Assembly: GCF_045062745.1 (NCBI RefSeq)
Contig: NZ_JBJGED010000007.1
Location: 62,001 to 126,000 of the forward strand
DNA from: Paenibacillus_AA sp045062745
GTDB taxonomy: Bacteria > Bacillota > Bacilli > Paenibacillales > NBRC-103111
DNA: 64,000 nucleotides
Direction of reading: 5' to 3'
Shown: positions 1 through 8,065 of the stretch, in pieces
Numbering within the stretch: the stretch's first letter is position 1
How the letters are laid out: every line of letters starts with the position of its first letter
Program-made: the position numbers and the translations under genes
Notes under the pieces: generated by a model
What the model was told of the DNA's origin: nothing
Database searches by the model: none
Seen by the model: only the letters and a program-made list of their open reading frames with translations

Positions 1-1
1 G

Positions 2-406
2 CGCATCGTCAATGAGGTGGAGCTGCTGTCGATAGAGGATACAGCTTGGTTTATCGTCGATAAGTTGGATGCGCTAGTTGAGCATATGACTAGATCAGGT
101 TCCACGGGGCTGCTTAGGCGAAGCTCTTTCGATAAATTCATTCACTCAGGCTCGAGCGGCTGGAATAACGAAAAAGAACGGATTGCCGAGAAGATGTTCA
201 GCAGAGTGGTTGCGTTGCTGAAGTCTTGGCCTGGCGGGACCGCTCGGCGGAATGAACTGCAAGAGATTGCCCAAATGCTTGGCGCGGAGATCACTCAAGC
301 TCAGCCTAGAAAGCCGCTCATTCAGGCACTTTGTGCTTACTTGGAACAAGAGCAAGAGCTGAGAAGCCCGGTAATCCAGTTGAAGCAGATTGTTCTGGAA
401 GAGTAG
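2..406 (+). CDS. C-terminal part of an unidentified protein (cut by window start)
   Basis: The reading frame is open to the left edge, so only the last 134 codons are present and the GTG at 17 is not a credible start because no ribosome binding site precedes it. The visible part is charged and mostly helical by composition, with no membrane segment and no motif I recognise; it ends in LKQIVLEE. A terminator-like hairpin follows about 40 bp after the stop. I cannot assign a function. The remaining N-terminal part lies outside the window and would be needed to identify the family. Confidence 0.6.
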   Translation, partial: RIVNEVELLSIEDTAWFIVDKLDALVEHMTRSGSTGLLRRSSFDKFIHSGSSGWNNEKERIAEKMFSRVVALLKSWPGGTARRNELQEIAQMLGAEITQAQPRKPLIQALCAYLEQEQELRSPVIQLKQIVLEE

Positions 407-442
407 GAATGAGGGGATCAGGCCAAGGGACAAAAGGCCTTT

Positions 443-496
443 CTTGCCGTTTCAGATAGTACGGAGAACCGTATCACAAAAAACGGCAAGCTTTTT
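443..496 (+). terminator. Terminator-like nested hairpin
   Basis: CTTGCCGTTT (443-452) pairs perfectly with AAACGGCAAG (481-490), with an inner TACGG/CCGTA stem, and is followed by CTTTTT. It fits a Rho-independent terminator for the partial gene upstream. The gene on the other side converges on it. Confidence 0.65.
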
Positions 497-539
497 GCAG
501 AACTCATTCGGCGCATGGGTTTGAACAATATGGTCCCTA

Positions 540-1283
540 TTATTCAACGACACCTTTCATCGCTTGATACATTTTATCTACGTATATGTCGATTTCGTCA
601 CGTGACATGCGCAGGCGATTCAAGGACGAGCCATAGCCAATCTCCTGTTTACCTTCTTCAAATCCCTGGAAAATTCCATCCGCGAATGCATCTAGAGGCT
701 CTCCATTATTATGGGTAAAGGCAGTTTGAACTGCCGGCGGAGCCACTTCAATGACTTCTACAGATGCTTCGGAAAGTTGGTGTCTTAGACTCATCGTAAA
801 GGAATGTAGTGCCGCCTTTGTTGCGGAATAAATCGGGCTAATTGCTAGGGGGGTGAAAGCCAACCCAGACGTAACATTCACAATAGCCGTATCTTGTTTT
901 GTTGAAAAAAATGGTGCGAACAGCAGAGAAAGATGAACAGGGGCTTCAAAGTTGATCGCAATTTCACTGTTGTAATAGCTCCAATTCTCTTTTTCTTTCA
1001 ACACATGAAACTGGTCCCCAATCCCCGCATTATTCACCAATACGTTGACGTCTGGATAATTCGTGGTCACCCAGTCAAACAACGCTGTACGCTCAGATTC
1101 AAGCTCAAGATCACTAACTCGAGTAATGAGACTTGGGAGCTTCTCCTTAGCCTCCTGCAGAACACTTTCACGTCGTCCGCAGACAATGACCGTATTGCCA
1201 GCTTTGATAAACCGCTCTGCAAAAGCTAGACCAATTCCAGAACCTCCACCAGTGATCAGTATCGTGTTCCCTGTAAGTTTCAT
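540..1283 (-). CDS. SDR-family oxidoreductase (DltE-like)
   Basis: A 247-residue short-chain dehydrogenase/reductase, probably an NAD(P)H-dependent cytoplasmic oxidoreductase of unknown substrate. The N-terminus has the Rossmann motif TGGGSGIG, then NNAG, and the catalytic Ser and YSATK tetrad around IVNVTSG...IYSATKAAL. Order and length resemble DltE-type SDRs of Bacilli, but no dlt genes are nearby, so that role is not implied. The frame is open further upstream to 1412; I chose the ATG at 1283 because ACAAGGAGG sits 9 nt before it and the Rossmann motif then begins at the normal distance. It lies downstream of, and in the same direction as, the MDR gene. Confidence 0.85.
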   Translation of the reverse strand: MKLTGNTILITGGGSGIGLAFAERFIKAGNTVIVCGRRESVLQEAKEKLPSLITRVSDLELESERTALFDWVTTNYPDVNVLVNNAGIGDQFHVLKEKENWSYYNSEIAINFEAPVHLSLLFAPFFSTKQDTAIVNVTSGLAFTPLAISPIYSATKAALHSFTMSLRHQLSEASVEVIEVAPPAVQTAFTHNNGEPLDAFADGIFQGFEEGKQEIGYGSSLNRLRMSRDEIDIYVDKMYQAMKGVVE

Positions 1284-1479
1284 CAGAGTTGCCTCCTTGT
1301 ATAATATAATGTGTCTAGTCAAAGTCACCCATTTAATGCTTGAACCCAGCAATGGAGGCTCTTTTTTCAAACCAAATGTTTCTGCAATATTTTCCTTGTC
1401 ATAGCCACCCATTGATCACTCTGATTCCCCCCTCAAACCAGATTTTCGTTAGATCCAGCCCAGCCGTAGCTTGATTATA

Positions 1480-2502
1480 TTAAAAATTTTCTATGGCAAT
1501 TTTACCGATAACTCTGCCCGTTTCCAGCAATGAATGAGCTTTTCGTAAATTCTCTGCATGGATAGGGGAAAGACGTTCGCTCAGGGTAGTTCTTATTTTT
1601 TTACCATCAATTAACTCAGCTACTTCGTTCAAAAGTATGTGTTGTTGAATCATGTCTTCCGTTTGAAACATAGATCTTGTAAACATGAACTCCCAAACAA
1701 AAGTTGCACTTTTGTTTACTATCGATGGCATATCAAGCGGCCCGTCTGCAATGATCGAACAAATGGTTCCTTGGGGTGCAATCGCATTCGCCATGTTTAC
1801 CCAGTGCTTAGCAGTTGTGTTAAGACAAAGAATGTATGGAACGGTTTCATACCCTAACTGCTTTAATTGGGGGACGAACTCTTCGTAGTGGTTGATGGTG
1901 TGGTCAGCCCCTTGTTCTTTTGCCCAAGCAGCGGAATCAGGTCTGGAGGCAGTTCCAATAACGGTCAATCCAGCCCATTTTGCTAATTGGACGGCTATAG
2001 ATCCGACCCCGCCTGCAGCTCCAATAATAAGAATAGTTTTATTCTTATTTTCGTTAGGTTCACGACTAATGTTCATACGTTCAAACAAGGCCTCATAAGC
2101 AGTCAGCGTTGTTAATGGCAGGGCAGCAGCTTGTGCAAAGTCCAAAGATTTTGGCTTTTTCCCTACAATCCTCTCGTCAACAAGATGGAATTCACTATTA
2201 CCCCCTTGCCGAGTAATGTCACCAGCGTAATAAACCTCATCACCTGGACGGAATAACGTGCAATCTGGGCCAACTTCTTCAACAAAACCCGCCACGTCCC
2301 AGCCTAATACTTTGGGGTTTTCTTCAACTTGTTCTTTAGGCGATCGAACCTTATAATCAACTGGATTAACGGCCACAGCTTTTACACGAACGAGTAGATC
2401 TCGGCCGGTAGCAACGGGCTTTTCAATTTTTAGATCCAACAAACTTTCTGGGTTTTCGATAGGCAAATAACGATGCAAGCCAACAGCCTTCATTGTTTCC
2501 AT
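1480..2502 (-). CDS. Zinc-type alcohol dehydrogenase-like quinone oxidoreductase (MDR family)
   Basis: About 340 residues of the medium-chain dehydrogenase/reductase superfamily. The N-terminal GroES-like domain contains VKAVAVNPVDYKVR and LGWDVAGFVEEVG; the Rossmann domain has the nucleotide motif IGAAGGVGSIAVQLAKW. The structural zinc cysteines of true alcohol dehydrogenases are absent, which fits the zinc-independent quinone-oxidoreductase branch. Two starts are possible, ATG 2514 and ATG 2502. GAGAGG lies directly against the first and 12 nt before the second, so I favour 2502. It is transcribed divergently from the HxlR gene at 2685. HxlR regulators of Bacilli commonly control adjacent electrophile-detoxifying oxidoreductases, which is the likely arrangement here (inference). 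Confidence 0.85.
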   Translation of the reverse strand: METMKAVGLHRYLPIENPESLLDLKIEKPVATGRDLLVRVKAVAVNPVDYKVRSPKEQVEENPKVLGWDVAGFVEEVGPDCTLFRPGDEVYYAGDITRQGGNSEFHLVDERIVGKKPKSLDFAQAAALPLTTLTAYEALFERMNISREPNENKNKTILIIGAAGGVGSIAVQLAKWAGLTVIGTASRPDSAAWAKEQGADHTINHYEEFVPQLKQLGYETVPYILCLNTTAKHWVNMANAIAPQGTICSIIADGPLDMPSIVNKSATFVWEFMFTRSMFQTEDMIQQHILLNEVAELIDGKKIRTTLSERLSPIHAENLRKAHSLLETGRVIGKIAIENF

Positions 2503-2611
2503 AGTACATTTCATCCTCTCGTCTAGTTTTTTAGAGTTGTTGTAACGGTATAAAAATGGGTGTTGCTTACCGTTTATGTTCCGACTTCTGTTATAATAAT
2601 GCAGTTAGTTG

Positions 2612-2661
2612 CTTTATGTAAGTACGCACATTTTTGTTGTATAGTATCCTTTTTTATACTA
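2612..2661 (+). promoter_or_regulatory. HxlR gene promoter with palindromic operator
   Basis: ATGTAA, an 18-bp gap and TATAGT (2640-2645) form a promoter for the HxlR gene at 2685. TAGTAT (2642-2647) and ATACTA (2656-2661) are perfect inverted arms around CCTTTTTT. The element CTTTATGTAAGTA (2612-2624) lies upstream. The same parts in the same order and spacing precede the second HxlR gene (3686-3734). Confidence 0.6.
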
Positions 2662-2684
2662 AGACTTGATTGGAGGCATAGGCA

Positions 2685-3062
2685 ATGAAACGTATTAATA
2701 ATGAGTACCCATCTTGTCCTGACCCCCGCGGATGTCCCGTGGAAGCCACATTAGAAGTGATTGGGGGAAAATGGAAGGGGATTATTTTGTATCATTTACT
2801 GTCGGAGACAAGGCGGTTTAATGAATTTCGCAGGTTAATGCCAGATATCACACAGCGAATGTTGACCCTTCAACTTCGCGAATTGGAAAATGATGGGGTA
2901 ATACACAGGGAGGTTTATAAAGAGGTTCCGCCAAGGGTTGAATATTCGTTAACGGAGTTCGGACATACCTTAGAACCCATTATTAATCTCATGAGAGACT
3001 GGGGCGAGAGGTATAACCAGGGGCTTGCAAACAAAAGGGATATGTTAGTAAAAGTGGAGTAA
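2685..3062 (+). CDS. HxlR-family winged-helix regulator
   Basis: A 125-residue HxlR regulator with the typical core VIGGKWKGIILYHLL...RRFNEFRRLMPDITQRMLTLQLRELE. Cysteines at positions 11 and 17 precede the winged helix. In the YodB/HypR branch N-terminal cysteines sense electrophiles or disulfide stress, so a redox or quinone signal is plausible here, not proven. GGAGG precedes the ATG. It is divergent from the MDR oxidoreductase, its most likely target, and a palindrome covers its own promoter, suggesting autoregulation. It is clearly a paralogue of the HxlR protein at 3291 (shared DITQRMLTL core and VEYSxTE motif). Confidence 0.9.
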   Translation: MKRINNEYPSCPDPRGCPVEATLEVIGGKWKGIILYHLLSETRRFNEFRRLMPDITQRMLTLQLRELENDGVIHREVYKEVPPRVEYSLTEFGHTLEPIINLMRDWGERYNQGLANKRDMLVKVE

Positions 3063-3170
3063 CAAATTACTTGCATCACTCGATCCAGTTACAGAGTTAA
3101 AGGCTCACGATTTGCACGAGTACTATGCGTCAAATACTTTATTTTCTTCAAACAACGATAGCAAAAACAG

Positions 3171-3207
3171 AAGGAGCAGATTGCCACGGCAGCTGCTCCT
3201 TTCCTTT
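3171..3207 (+). terminator. Possible terminator after HxlR gene
   Basis: AAGGAGCAG (3171-3179) pairs with CTGCTCCTT (3193-3201), followed by a short mixed T/C tract TCCTTT. Weak as an intrinsic terminator because the T-run is interrupted. Confidence 0.4.
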
Positions 3208-3221
3208 GGGGATTTACATTT

Positions 3222-3238
3222 CGCTAACGAGGAACGGT
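3222..3238 (+). repeat. Dispersed intergenic repeat, partial copy A
   Basis: CGCTAACGAGGAACGGT matches the conserved left part of the repeat seen at 4663, 4770 and 6115 (consensus CGCTAACKRAKAACGATAG). The GC-rich hairpin half is missing in this copy. Confidence 0.4.
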
Positions 3239-3290
3239 GCAGCACAGGATGCATGGATGGCTAACGGGAAGTTTAACTTAAAAAATTAAA

Positions 3291-3668
3291 TTAAGGTTCA
3301 ACTTTCGAATCGGCTGAGTTACTTGTTGTGATTTGGTGCTTGTTGTGCTTCTTTCGTTCGATATGGGCTACTCCCCATTGGTGTATGGTTTCCATCACCG
3401 GAGACAAGCTCTTGCCGTATTCCGTGATGGAATATTCCACCTTCGGGGGGATTTGCGGATAAATGACTCGTTTAACGATCTCTTCCCTCTCCAATTCGCG
3501 TAGATAGAGCGTAAGCATCCTTTGGGTGATATCGGGTAACAATCTTCTTAATTCATTGAACCGCAAAGGTTTGCCTTGAAGCAATAGATAAATGATTAAC
3601 GGCTTCCATTTGCCGACGATTGTATCCAGCGCTACAGCGAATTGACATTGGTCAGGGTTCTTTTGCAT
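3291..3668 (-). CDS. HxlR-family winged-helix regulator (second copy)
   Basis: A 125-residue HxlR regulator, with core TIVGKWKPLIIYLLL...LRFNELRRLLPDITQRMLTLYLRELE. A single N-terminal cysteine (position 8, in NPDQCQF) matches the location of the sensing cysteine in YodB-type proteins. The start has GGGAG 8 nt upstream. It is divergent from the SDR gene at 3798, the presumed target. The shared region contains an operator-like element nearly identical in layout to that before the first HxlR gene, so the two regulators may have arisen by duplication and may cross-regulate. The C-terminal tail after WGVAHIERKKHN is polar and probably disordered. Confidence 0.9.
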   Translation of the reverse strand: MQKNPDQCQFAVALDTIVGKWKPLIIYLLLQGKPLRFNELRRLLPDITQRMLTLYLRELEREEIVKRVIYPQIPPKVEYSITEYGKSLSPVMETIHQWGVAHIERKKHNKHQITTSNSADSKVEP

Positions 3669-3685
3669 ACGTTGTTCTCCCTTAC

Positions 3686-3734
3686 AGTACCTTTTTTCAT
3701 ACTATACCACATTATTGTGCCTACTTACAAAAAG
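3686..3734 (-). promoter_or_regulatory. HxlR promoter/operator in divergent region
   Basis: Read toward the HxlR gene: CTTTTTGTAAGTA (3734-3722), an 18-nt stretch, then AGTATGAAAAAAGGTACT (3703-3686), with AGTA and TACT arms 10 nt apart. TTGTAA, 18 bp and TATAGT form the promoter. The order and distances match 2612-2661. The element may also act on the divergent SDR gene. Confidence 0.55.
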
Positions 3735-3797
3735 TTAGTATGTATTATATGATCAGCCTTGGTAGTGAGTAGTGATATACCGAGGGAGGATATTGAT

Positions 3798-4556
3798 ATG
3801 GAACAATTCGGTAATGGGAGATTCTCTGGCAAGAAAGTCGTGATTACGGGAGGTAGCAGCGGATTCGGCCTGGCGACGGCAAAGCTGCTGGCGGATGAAG
3901 GAGCACGCGTTCTGATCACCGGACGTACTCAGGCGACGCTCGACTCTGCTCGTGAACAACTCGGCAACAACGCAATCGCAGTCTTAAGCGATGCTGCATC
4001 GTCTAAGGATATCGCCACGTTGGCCGAACAGGTGAAGGCTGAGTTTGGAACAATAGATGCCCTGTTCGTTAATGCCGGTGTCGGGCGCTTTGCTCCCTTC
4101 GAGTCAGTGACCGAAGAAACGTACGACGAGGTATTTACAATCAATGCCAAAGGACCGTACTTCACCGTACAAAAACTCGCTCCGCTACTGAGCGCAGGAA
4201 GCGGTGTAGTACTTACCACATCGGTCTCCAACGTGTTGGGTACCGCTATGATCAGTGCGTACGCAGCCAGTAAAGCAGCGCTACGTTCCATGGCTCGAAG
4301 TCTGGCACGCGAGTTATTACCTCGAAATATTCGCGTCAACGCAGTCAGTCCTGGCCCTATTGATACAGGTATCTTGGAGAGATCCATGCCGAAGGAAGCT
4401 GCCGAACAGACCAAGACACAGATGACCCAGGAGAACCCGATGTTGCGTTTTGGCGATCCAGTCGAGGTAGCTAAAGCCGTAATATTCCTAGCATTCGACG
4501 CCACCTACACTACTGGGGCTGAGTTCCCTGTCGACGGAGGCGTCTCCCAGCTCTGA
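3798..4556 (+). CDS. SDR-family oxidoreductase
   Basis: A 252-residue classical SDR: TGGSSGFGLATAKLL (cofactor loop), VNAGVG, Ser of TTSVSN, YAASK catalytic Tyr/Lys, and a C-terminal PVDGG motif. These place it among NAD(P)-dependent 3-oxoacyl-reductase-like SDRs with an unknown substrate. The frame opens at 3759, but GAGGGAGGA lies 7 nt before the ATG at 3798, so that is the start. It faces away from the HxlR regulator at 3291, with the operator-like palindrome between them. Expression is probably induced by the signal that regulator senses (inference). Confidence 0.88.
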   Translation: MEQFGNGRFSGKKVVITGGSSGFGLATAKLLADEGARVLITGRTQATLDSAREQLGNNAIAVLSDAASSKDIATLAEQVKAEFGTIDALFVNAGVGRFAPFESVTEETYDEVFTINAKGPYFTVQKLAPLLSAGSGVVLTTSVSNVLGTAMISAYAASKAALRSMARSLARELLPRNIRVNAVSPGPIDTGILERSMPKEAAEQTKTQMTQENPMLRFGDPVEVAKAVIFLAFDATYTTGAEFPVDGGVSQL

Positions 4557-4662
4557 GCCATCTCAGTTCGCAGCACAGGCAACTCTGAACGAACCATTTG
4601 TTTGCAACTGGAGTCTCGTACCTAAAAGTAAGTCTCGCGAAGAGAGGCGAGATCTGCCATTA

Positions 4663-4721
4663 CGCTAACTGATAACGATAGTTCAGCCGCGACATGACGG
4701 CAGCCGGCACACGGCTGCCGT
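4663..4721 (+). repeat. Dispersed intergenic repeat, copy B
   Basis: CGCTAACTGATAACGATAGT is followed by a 9-bp hairpin ACGGCAGCC/GGCTGCCGT (4697-4721). Copy C lies about 107 bp further on, and after both hairpins a similar TTAACTGGCA-type sequence recurs, so the conserved unit is longer than the hairpin. Confidence 0.55.
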
Positions 4722-4769
4722 TGTTCGTTCAACTAACTGGCAGGATAGTTACAAATAAAGGAAATTCTA

Positions 4770-4826
4770 AACTGACGAGGAACGATAATTCAATTACGGC
4801 TGCCGACTGGATCGGCGGCCTTTTTT
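4770..4826 (+). repeat. Dispersed intergenic repeat, copy C, with terminator-like end
   Basis: AACTGACGAGGAACGATAATT is followed by the hairpin GGCTGCCGA/TCGGCGGCC and TTTTTT, so this copy could end transcription from the SDR gene. The rest of 4557-4979 holds no gene that I can support. Confidence 0.55.
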
Positions 4827-4979
4827 CTCAATTAACTGGCAAAGAATTGAACTCAATGCTACCAAGAAGCCATGGATTTGCTGTACTAGGAATGATGGGA
4901 CCGCAAATCGTGTGTTGACCTGGAGGCGGCTCCAGACTTTAGAATAATAATATCCGGAGCAGGGAGAGGTGGCGATCAG

Positions 4980-5387
4980 ATGTATTCGATCGGGCAAACG
5001 GCCGAGTTGACGGGTTTCAGCATCGACACGCTCAGGTATTACGAGAAGATCGGCTTGACGAAGCCCCCTGAGCGAGGGCCGGGGGGCCTTAGGTCGTATA
5101 GTGATGAAGACGTGCGGGTGCTTTCTTCCTTGCATTGCCTGAAAAAGACAGGTTTGTCGCTAGAAGAAATGAAGGCGTTTCTGCAGGAAGGACGATGCTT
5201 CGCGAATTCTGCTTTCCCGCTAAGCGTCGAAGACAGGGAGGTTATCGCGAGCCGAACGCAAATTCTCTCGCAGCATCTGGCCAGAATGGAGGCTCAATAT
5301 TTAGCGCTGGCGAGCGTAATCGGGCAGACGAGAGAGAAGTTGGATTTCTACAATGGAATATTAGAAAAGGAGGCGGCAATAAAATGA
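4980..5387 (+). CDS. MerR-family transcriptional regulator
   Basis: A 135-residue MerR protein. Residues 1-70 are the winged helix (MYSIGQTAELTGFSIDTLRYYEKIGL), followed by a dimerisation coiled coil. No cysteine metal site like that of MerR or CueR is evident, and there is no large ligand domain, so the effector is unknown; small MerR proteins of this shape often respond to redox stress or electrophiles. GGGAGAGGTGG precedes the start. Its stop overlaps the start of the reductase-like gene (ATGA at 5384-5387), so the two are translationally coupled and the reductase is its probable target. Confidence 0.88.
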   Translation: MYSIGQTAELTGFSIDTLRYYEKIGLTKPPERGPGGLRSYSDEDVRVLSSLHCLKKTGLSLEEMKAFLQEGRCFANSAFPLSVEDREVIASRTQILSQHLARMEAQYLALASVIGQTREKLDFYNGILEKEAAIK

Positions 5388-5983
5388 AAATCGCTTCAAT
5401 TGGTTCTGGGAATATGGGCGGGACATTAGGCAAAAGATGGGCCGCTCTTGGACATCGCGTGATGTTTGGCTCGCGGGATCCACATAACGAGAAGATGAAG
5501 CTCTTGCTGCAGGTTGCAGGTGCTAACGCGCAGGCCGGCACGATCAAGGAAACGGTCGCATTCGGCGAGGCGATCTTGCTGGCCGTACTGCCCGATGATG
5601 TGGAGAGTGCGCTGGCCGAGGCGGGGGATCTGGACGGCAAGATACTCATCAACTGCACCAATCGATACGACGGCGCGTCCGAGGACGTGGAGGTGCGGCG
5701 TCTTGCTCGGAATGCGCGCGTCGTCCGCGCTTTTCACACACTGCCCTGGGAAGTACTCTCGAACCCACGGTATGAAGCAGGTACCGCAACTGCTTTCTTA
5801 AGCGGGGATGATCCCGCAGCAGTGGCAGCTGTCGCCAATTTGGCAACTGATATCGGGCTCGATCCGGTAAACATTGGCGGTCCGGAGGCCATGGCGAAGG
5901 TGGAGATGGCGGTCGGGATGATTTGGAGTGTGCTTGCTCCCAAGTTCGGGCGGGAATATAGCCTTAGCGTACTAAGACGTTAA
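5384..5983 (+). CDS. NADP-dependent F420-reductase-like oxidoreductase
   Basis: A 199-residue protein beginning MKIASIGSGNMGGTLGKRWA, the GxGxMG Rossmann motif, followed by GSRDP and LAVLPDDV. This pattern belongs to the coenzyme-F420-dependent NADP oxidoreductase family (Fno-like, also ProC-like), whose Bacillota members generally act as NADP-binding proteins of unknown substrate. The frame extends upstream to 5135 inside the MerR gene, but AAAAGGAGG sits before the ATG at 5384 and the Rossmann motif starts there. Coupled to the MerR gene by a 4-bp overlap. Confidence 0.85.
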   Translation: MKIASIGSGNMGGTLGKRWAALGHRVMFGSRDPHNEKMKLLLQVAGANAQAGTIKETVAFGEAILLAVLPDDVESALAEAGDLDGKILINCTNRYDGASEDVEVRRLARNARVVRAFHTLPWEVLSNPRYEAGTATAFLSGDDPAAVAAVANLATDIGLDPVNIGGPEAMAKVEMAVGMIWSVLAPKFGREYSLSVLRR

Positions 5984-6112
5984 CGGCAGGAAGTTGATGC
6001 CATCCGTTCAATCAGCGTTGTGTGGTCTTTTGATGTAAGGCCGTGAAGGCGTTTAAGGAAAACGTTGTTGTTAACGTAGATTCTAACTCAGCGTATCCCT
6101 ACTCTAGGGGTA

Positions 6113-6170
6113 CTACGCTAACGAAGAACGATAGCTCAATCACCACATGGCGGCCGTCGGCGGCTGCTCA
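6113..6170 (+). repeat. Dispersed intergenic repeat, copy D
   Basis: ACGCTAACGAAGAACGATAG is followed by GGCGGCCG and CGGCGGCTGC, matching copies B and C. The region 5984-6413 otherwise shows no convincing gene; the short frame at 6043 lacks a ribosome binding site and runs through the repeat. Confidence 0.55.
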
Positions 6171-6413
6171 GCAACCACGATCAACGGTTATTGCATCCAA
6201 AGCCGGACCACATCATAGTGCGCCAAAAACAAGGAGGATGCTCGTAATGGGACGCATCCGGTAACTTACGCGATAAAGGGAAGCTAGCGGAAAGCATGTC
6301 CCTTTAGGGGAACTAAAAACCGAGAAAAGCCTTATAAATCAAGGGGTTTCGGCATTTTGCATCGCCTTTCCCAAGTGCCACAAGGCGTCTCGGGAAATCA
6401 TCAAAAAGTGACC

Positions 6414-6475
6414 TTGACAGATTCATTCGCTAGGTATTATAGTATGTCATATGACTAACATACTATAATACCTAG
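6414..6475 (+). promoter_or_regulatory. DUF418 promoter overlapped by a perfect 18-bp inverted repeat
   Basis: TTGACA (6414-6419), 18 bp, TATAGT (6438-6443). A perfect palindrome with 18-bp arms (6430-6447 and 6458-6475) and a 10-nt centre CATATGACTA covers the -10 box and start site. Its core GTATGT-N10-ACATAC, including 9 of 10 centre bases, recurs before the GntR/ABC operon at 10021-10042, pointing to repression by that GntR protein. Confidence 0.75.
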
Positions 6476-6488
6476 GGAGTTGAAAGAA

Positions 6489-7724
6489 ATGAATTCGAGT
6501 ACTACGCAATCAGGTCACAATGCGTCTGCAAAGATGAGTTCAATTGGATCGCGGATTCTGGATGTTGATGCACTGCGCGGCTTCGCGCTGTTCGGCATCT
6601 TGATTGTCAACATCGCCTACTTCGCGTCTGGCTATGCGTTCCATCTTGTCGAGGATCCCGCCTATAACTCCTGGCTTGACCAGAGTGCGCATTGGCTGGT
6701 GAAGTTCCTCTTCGAGATGAAGTTCTACCTTCTGTTCTCTTTCCTCTTCGGATACAGCTTTACACTTCAAGTTGATTCTGCAGTCCGGAAAGGCGTCGCG
6801 TTCTTTCCCCGGTTCCTTCGTCGGCTGGCCGGATTGTTCGTCCTGGGAACCCTGCACGCTGTGCTGCTGTTTCACGGTGACATCCTGACCACCTATGCCA
6901 TACTCGGCTTAGTTCTGCTTGCTGCACAACGAATCCAGCCACGCACCGCGCTCATCACGGCGGGCATTCTGATCGGGATCATCACTTTCATGATGGCCCT
7001 GGCCGCGGCGGCCGGCGGCACCCTCATCGCGGATTCGGCAGCTGCCATCGCCGATGGTCAACAATCCACTGCGGCGTTACAAGGTGGGCTAGGCTCGGTG
7101 ATCTTCGAACACCTCCGCTCAATGCCTGAGATGCTGTCAGCGTTAGCGGTACAGGGGCCCCTCGCGTTGTCTTCTTTTCTGGTCGGCCTCGCGGCAGGTA
7201 AGGGCCGGGTTCTGGCCAACCTCAATGAGCACACGGGCATGTTGCGCCGGTTGCAGCTGGCGGGATACCCGATCGGCCTGGCCGGCGCGCTGGTATTCGC
7301 GGTCTGTGGCGGTACAAGCAACCTATTAGGACTGGCGGTTAGTATCCTTACGGCTCCGTTTCTGGTCACCGCTTATGTCGCGACCATGCTGAGGATATTC
7401 AGCTCCGAACGGGGTCGCCGGGTTGCCGAGATCCTCGCCCCCGCCGGGCGGATGGCGTTATCCAACTACCTTGGCCAGTCGCTGTTCTGTGCGTTAATCT
7501 TCACCGGTTACGGTCTTGGTCTGATTGGTAGGGTGTCCCCTCTCATCGTATTGTTCATCGCCGCAGCGATCTTCTCTGCACAGTTGGTGCTAAGCGCGCT
7601 TTGGCTGAAAAGTCACCACTACGGCCCGGTGGAATGGATCCTACGTGCTGTTACCAATGCCGAATGGCCGGATTGGCGTCGTCGCGGCGGGAAAAACAAC
7701 TCTCAGCCGACTAGAGTTACCTAG
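6489..7724 (+). CDS. DUF418 family membrane protein
   Basis: A 411-residue polytopic membrane protein. It opens with RILDVDALRGFALFGILIVN, the hallmark of the DUF418/YeiB-YxaH family, and has about ten hydrophobic segments plus the C-terminal GPVEWILR motif typical of the DUF418 domain. Family members are inner-membrane proteins of unknown activity, sometimes proposed as transporters or acyltransferase-like. I chose the ATG at 6489 (GGGAG 9 nt upstream) over the in-frame TTG at 6480. The promoter carries the same operator as the YtrA-like GntR/ABC operon at 8066-10002, so it is probably derepressed together with that ABC transporter. The codons are somewhat GC-richer than those of the AT-rich ABC genes next door. 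Confidence 0.88.
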   Translation: MNSSTTQSGHNASAKMSSIGSRILDVDALRGFALFGILIVNIAYFASGYAFHLVEDPAYNSWLDQSAHWLVKFLFEMKFYLLFSFLFGYSFTLQVDSAVRKGVAFFPRFLRRLAGLFVLGTLHAVLLFHGDILTTYAILGLVLLAAQRIQPRTALITAGILIGIITFMMALAAAAGGTLIADSAAAIADGQQSTAALQGGLGSVIFEHLRSMPEMLSALAVQGPLALSSFLVGLAAGKGRVLANLNEHTGMLRRLQLAGYPIGLAGALVFAVCGGTSNLLGLAVSILTAPFLVTAYVATMLRIFSSERGRRVAEILAPAGRMALSNYLGQSLFCALIFTGYGLGLIGRVSPLIVLFIAAAIFSAQLVLSALWLKSHHYGPVEWILRAVTNAEWPDWRRRGGKNNSQPTRVT

Positions 7725-7784
7725 TAGGGGTACAACCAACATACGTGTAAAAATAGGTAACTTAAGGACTTAAGGATACGAGTT

Positions 7785-7845
7785 CAATAAACCTGCGGCA
7801 GTCTCGGACTTTATTTATCCGGTCCAAGGCTGCGGTTGGTTTATT
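7785..7845. repeat. Interrupted inverted repeat between convergent genes
   Basis: AATAAACC (7786-7793) and GGTTTATT (7838-7845) enclose the further pairs GCAG/CTGC and GGAC/GTCC, giving a long interrupted stem. It lies between the ends of the DUF418 gene and the convergent permease gene and could be a bidirectional terminator or a processed 3' structure. The remainder of 7725-8065 shows nothing convincing. Confidence 0.35.
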
Positions 7846-8065
7846 ATTGGAGTCAGTCTTATTTTTCGGAGCCTAACGGTTTTGCAATTCAGAATTTCGC
7901 GTAGGTTCAACAAATCCAGTCTAAGGATAAGTGCTGAAAAATTCGGGGATATGAAGAGAGAAAATAACGAATATCTTGTGGTTGTTATCATTTTTGGTGA
8001 AATCGTGATTCCAAGATGTCATTTATCGGATGCTCGACCTGGGCAACATCCTTATTTAATCCCCA

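Noticed and set aside
6316..6360. Sequence resembling a recombination core (AAAAGCCTTATAAATCAAGG)
   Set aside because: It looks like sequences seen next to integrases, but no integrase, tRNA end or second copy is present in the window.
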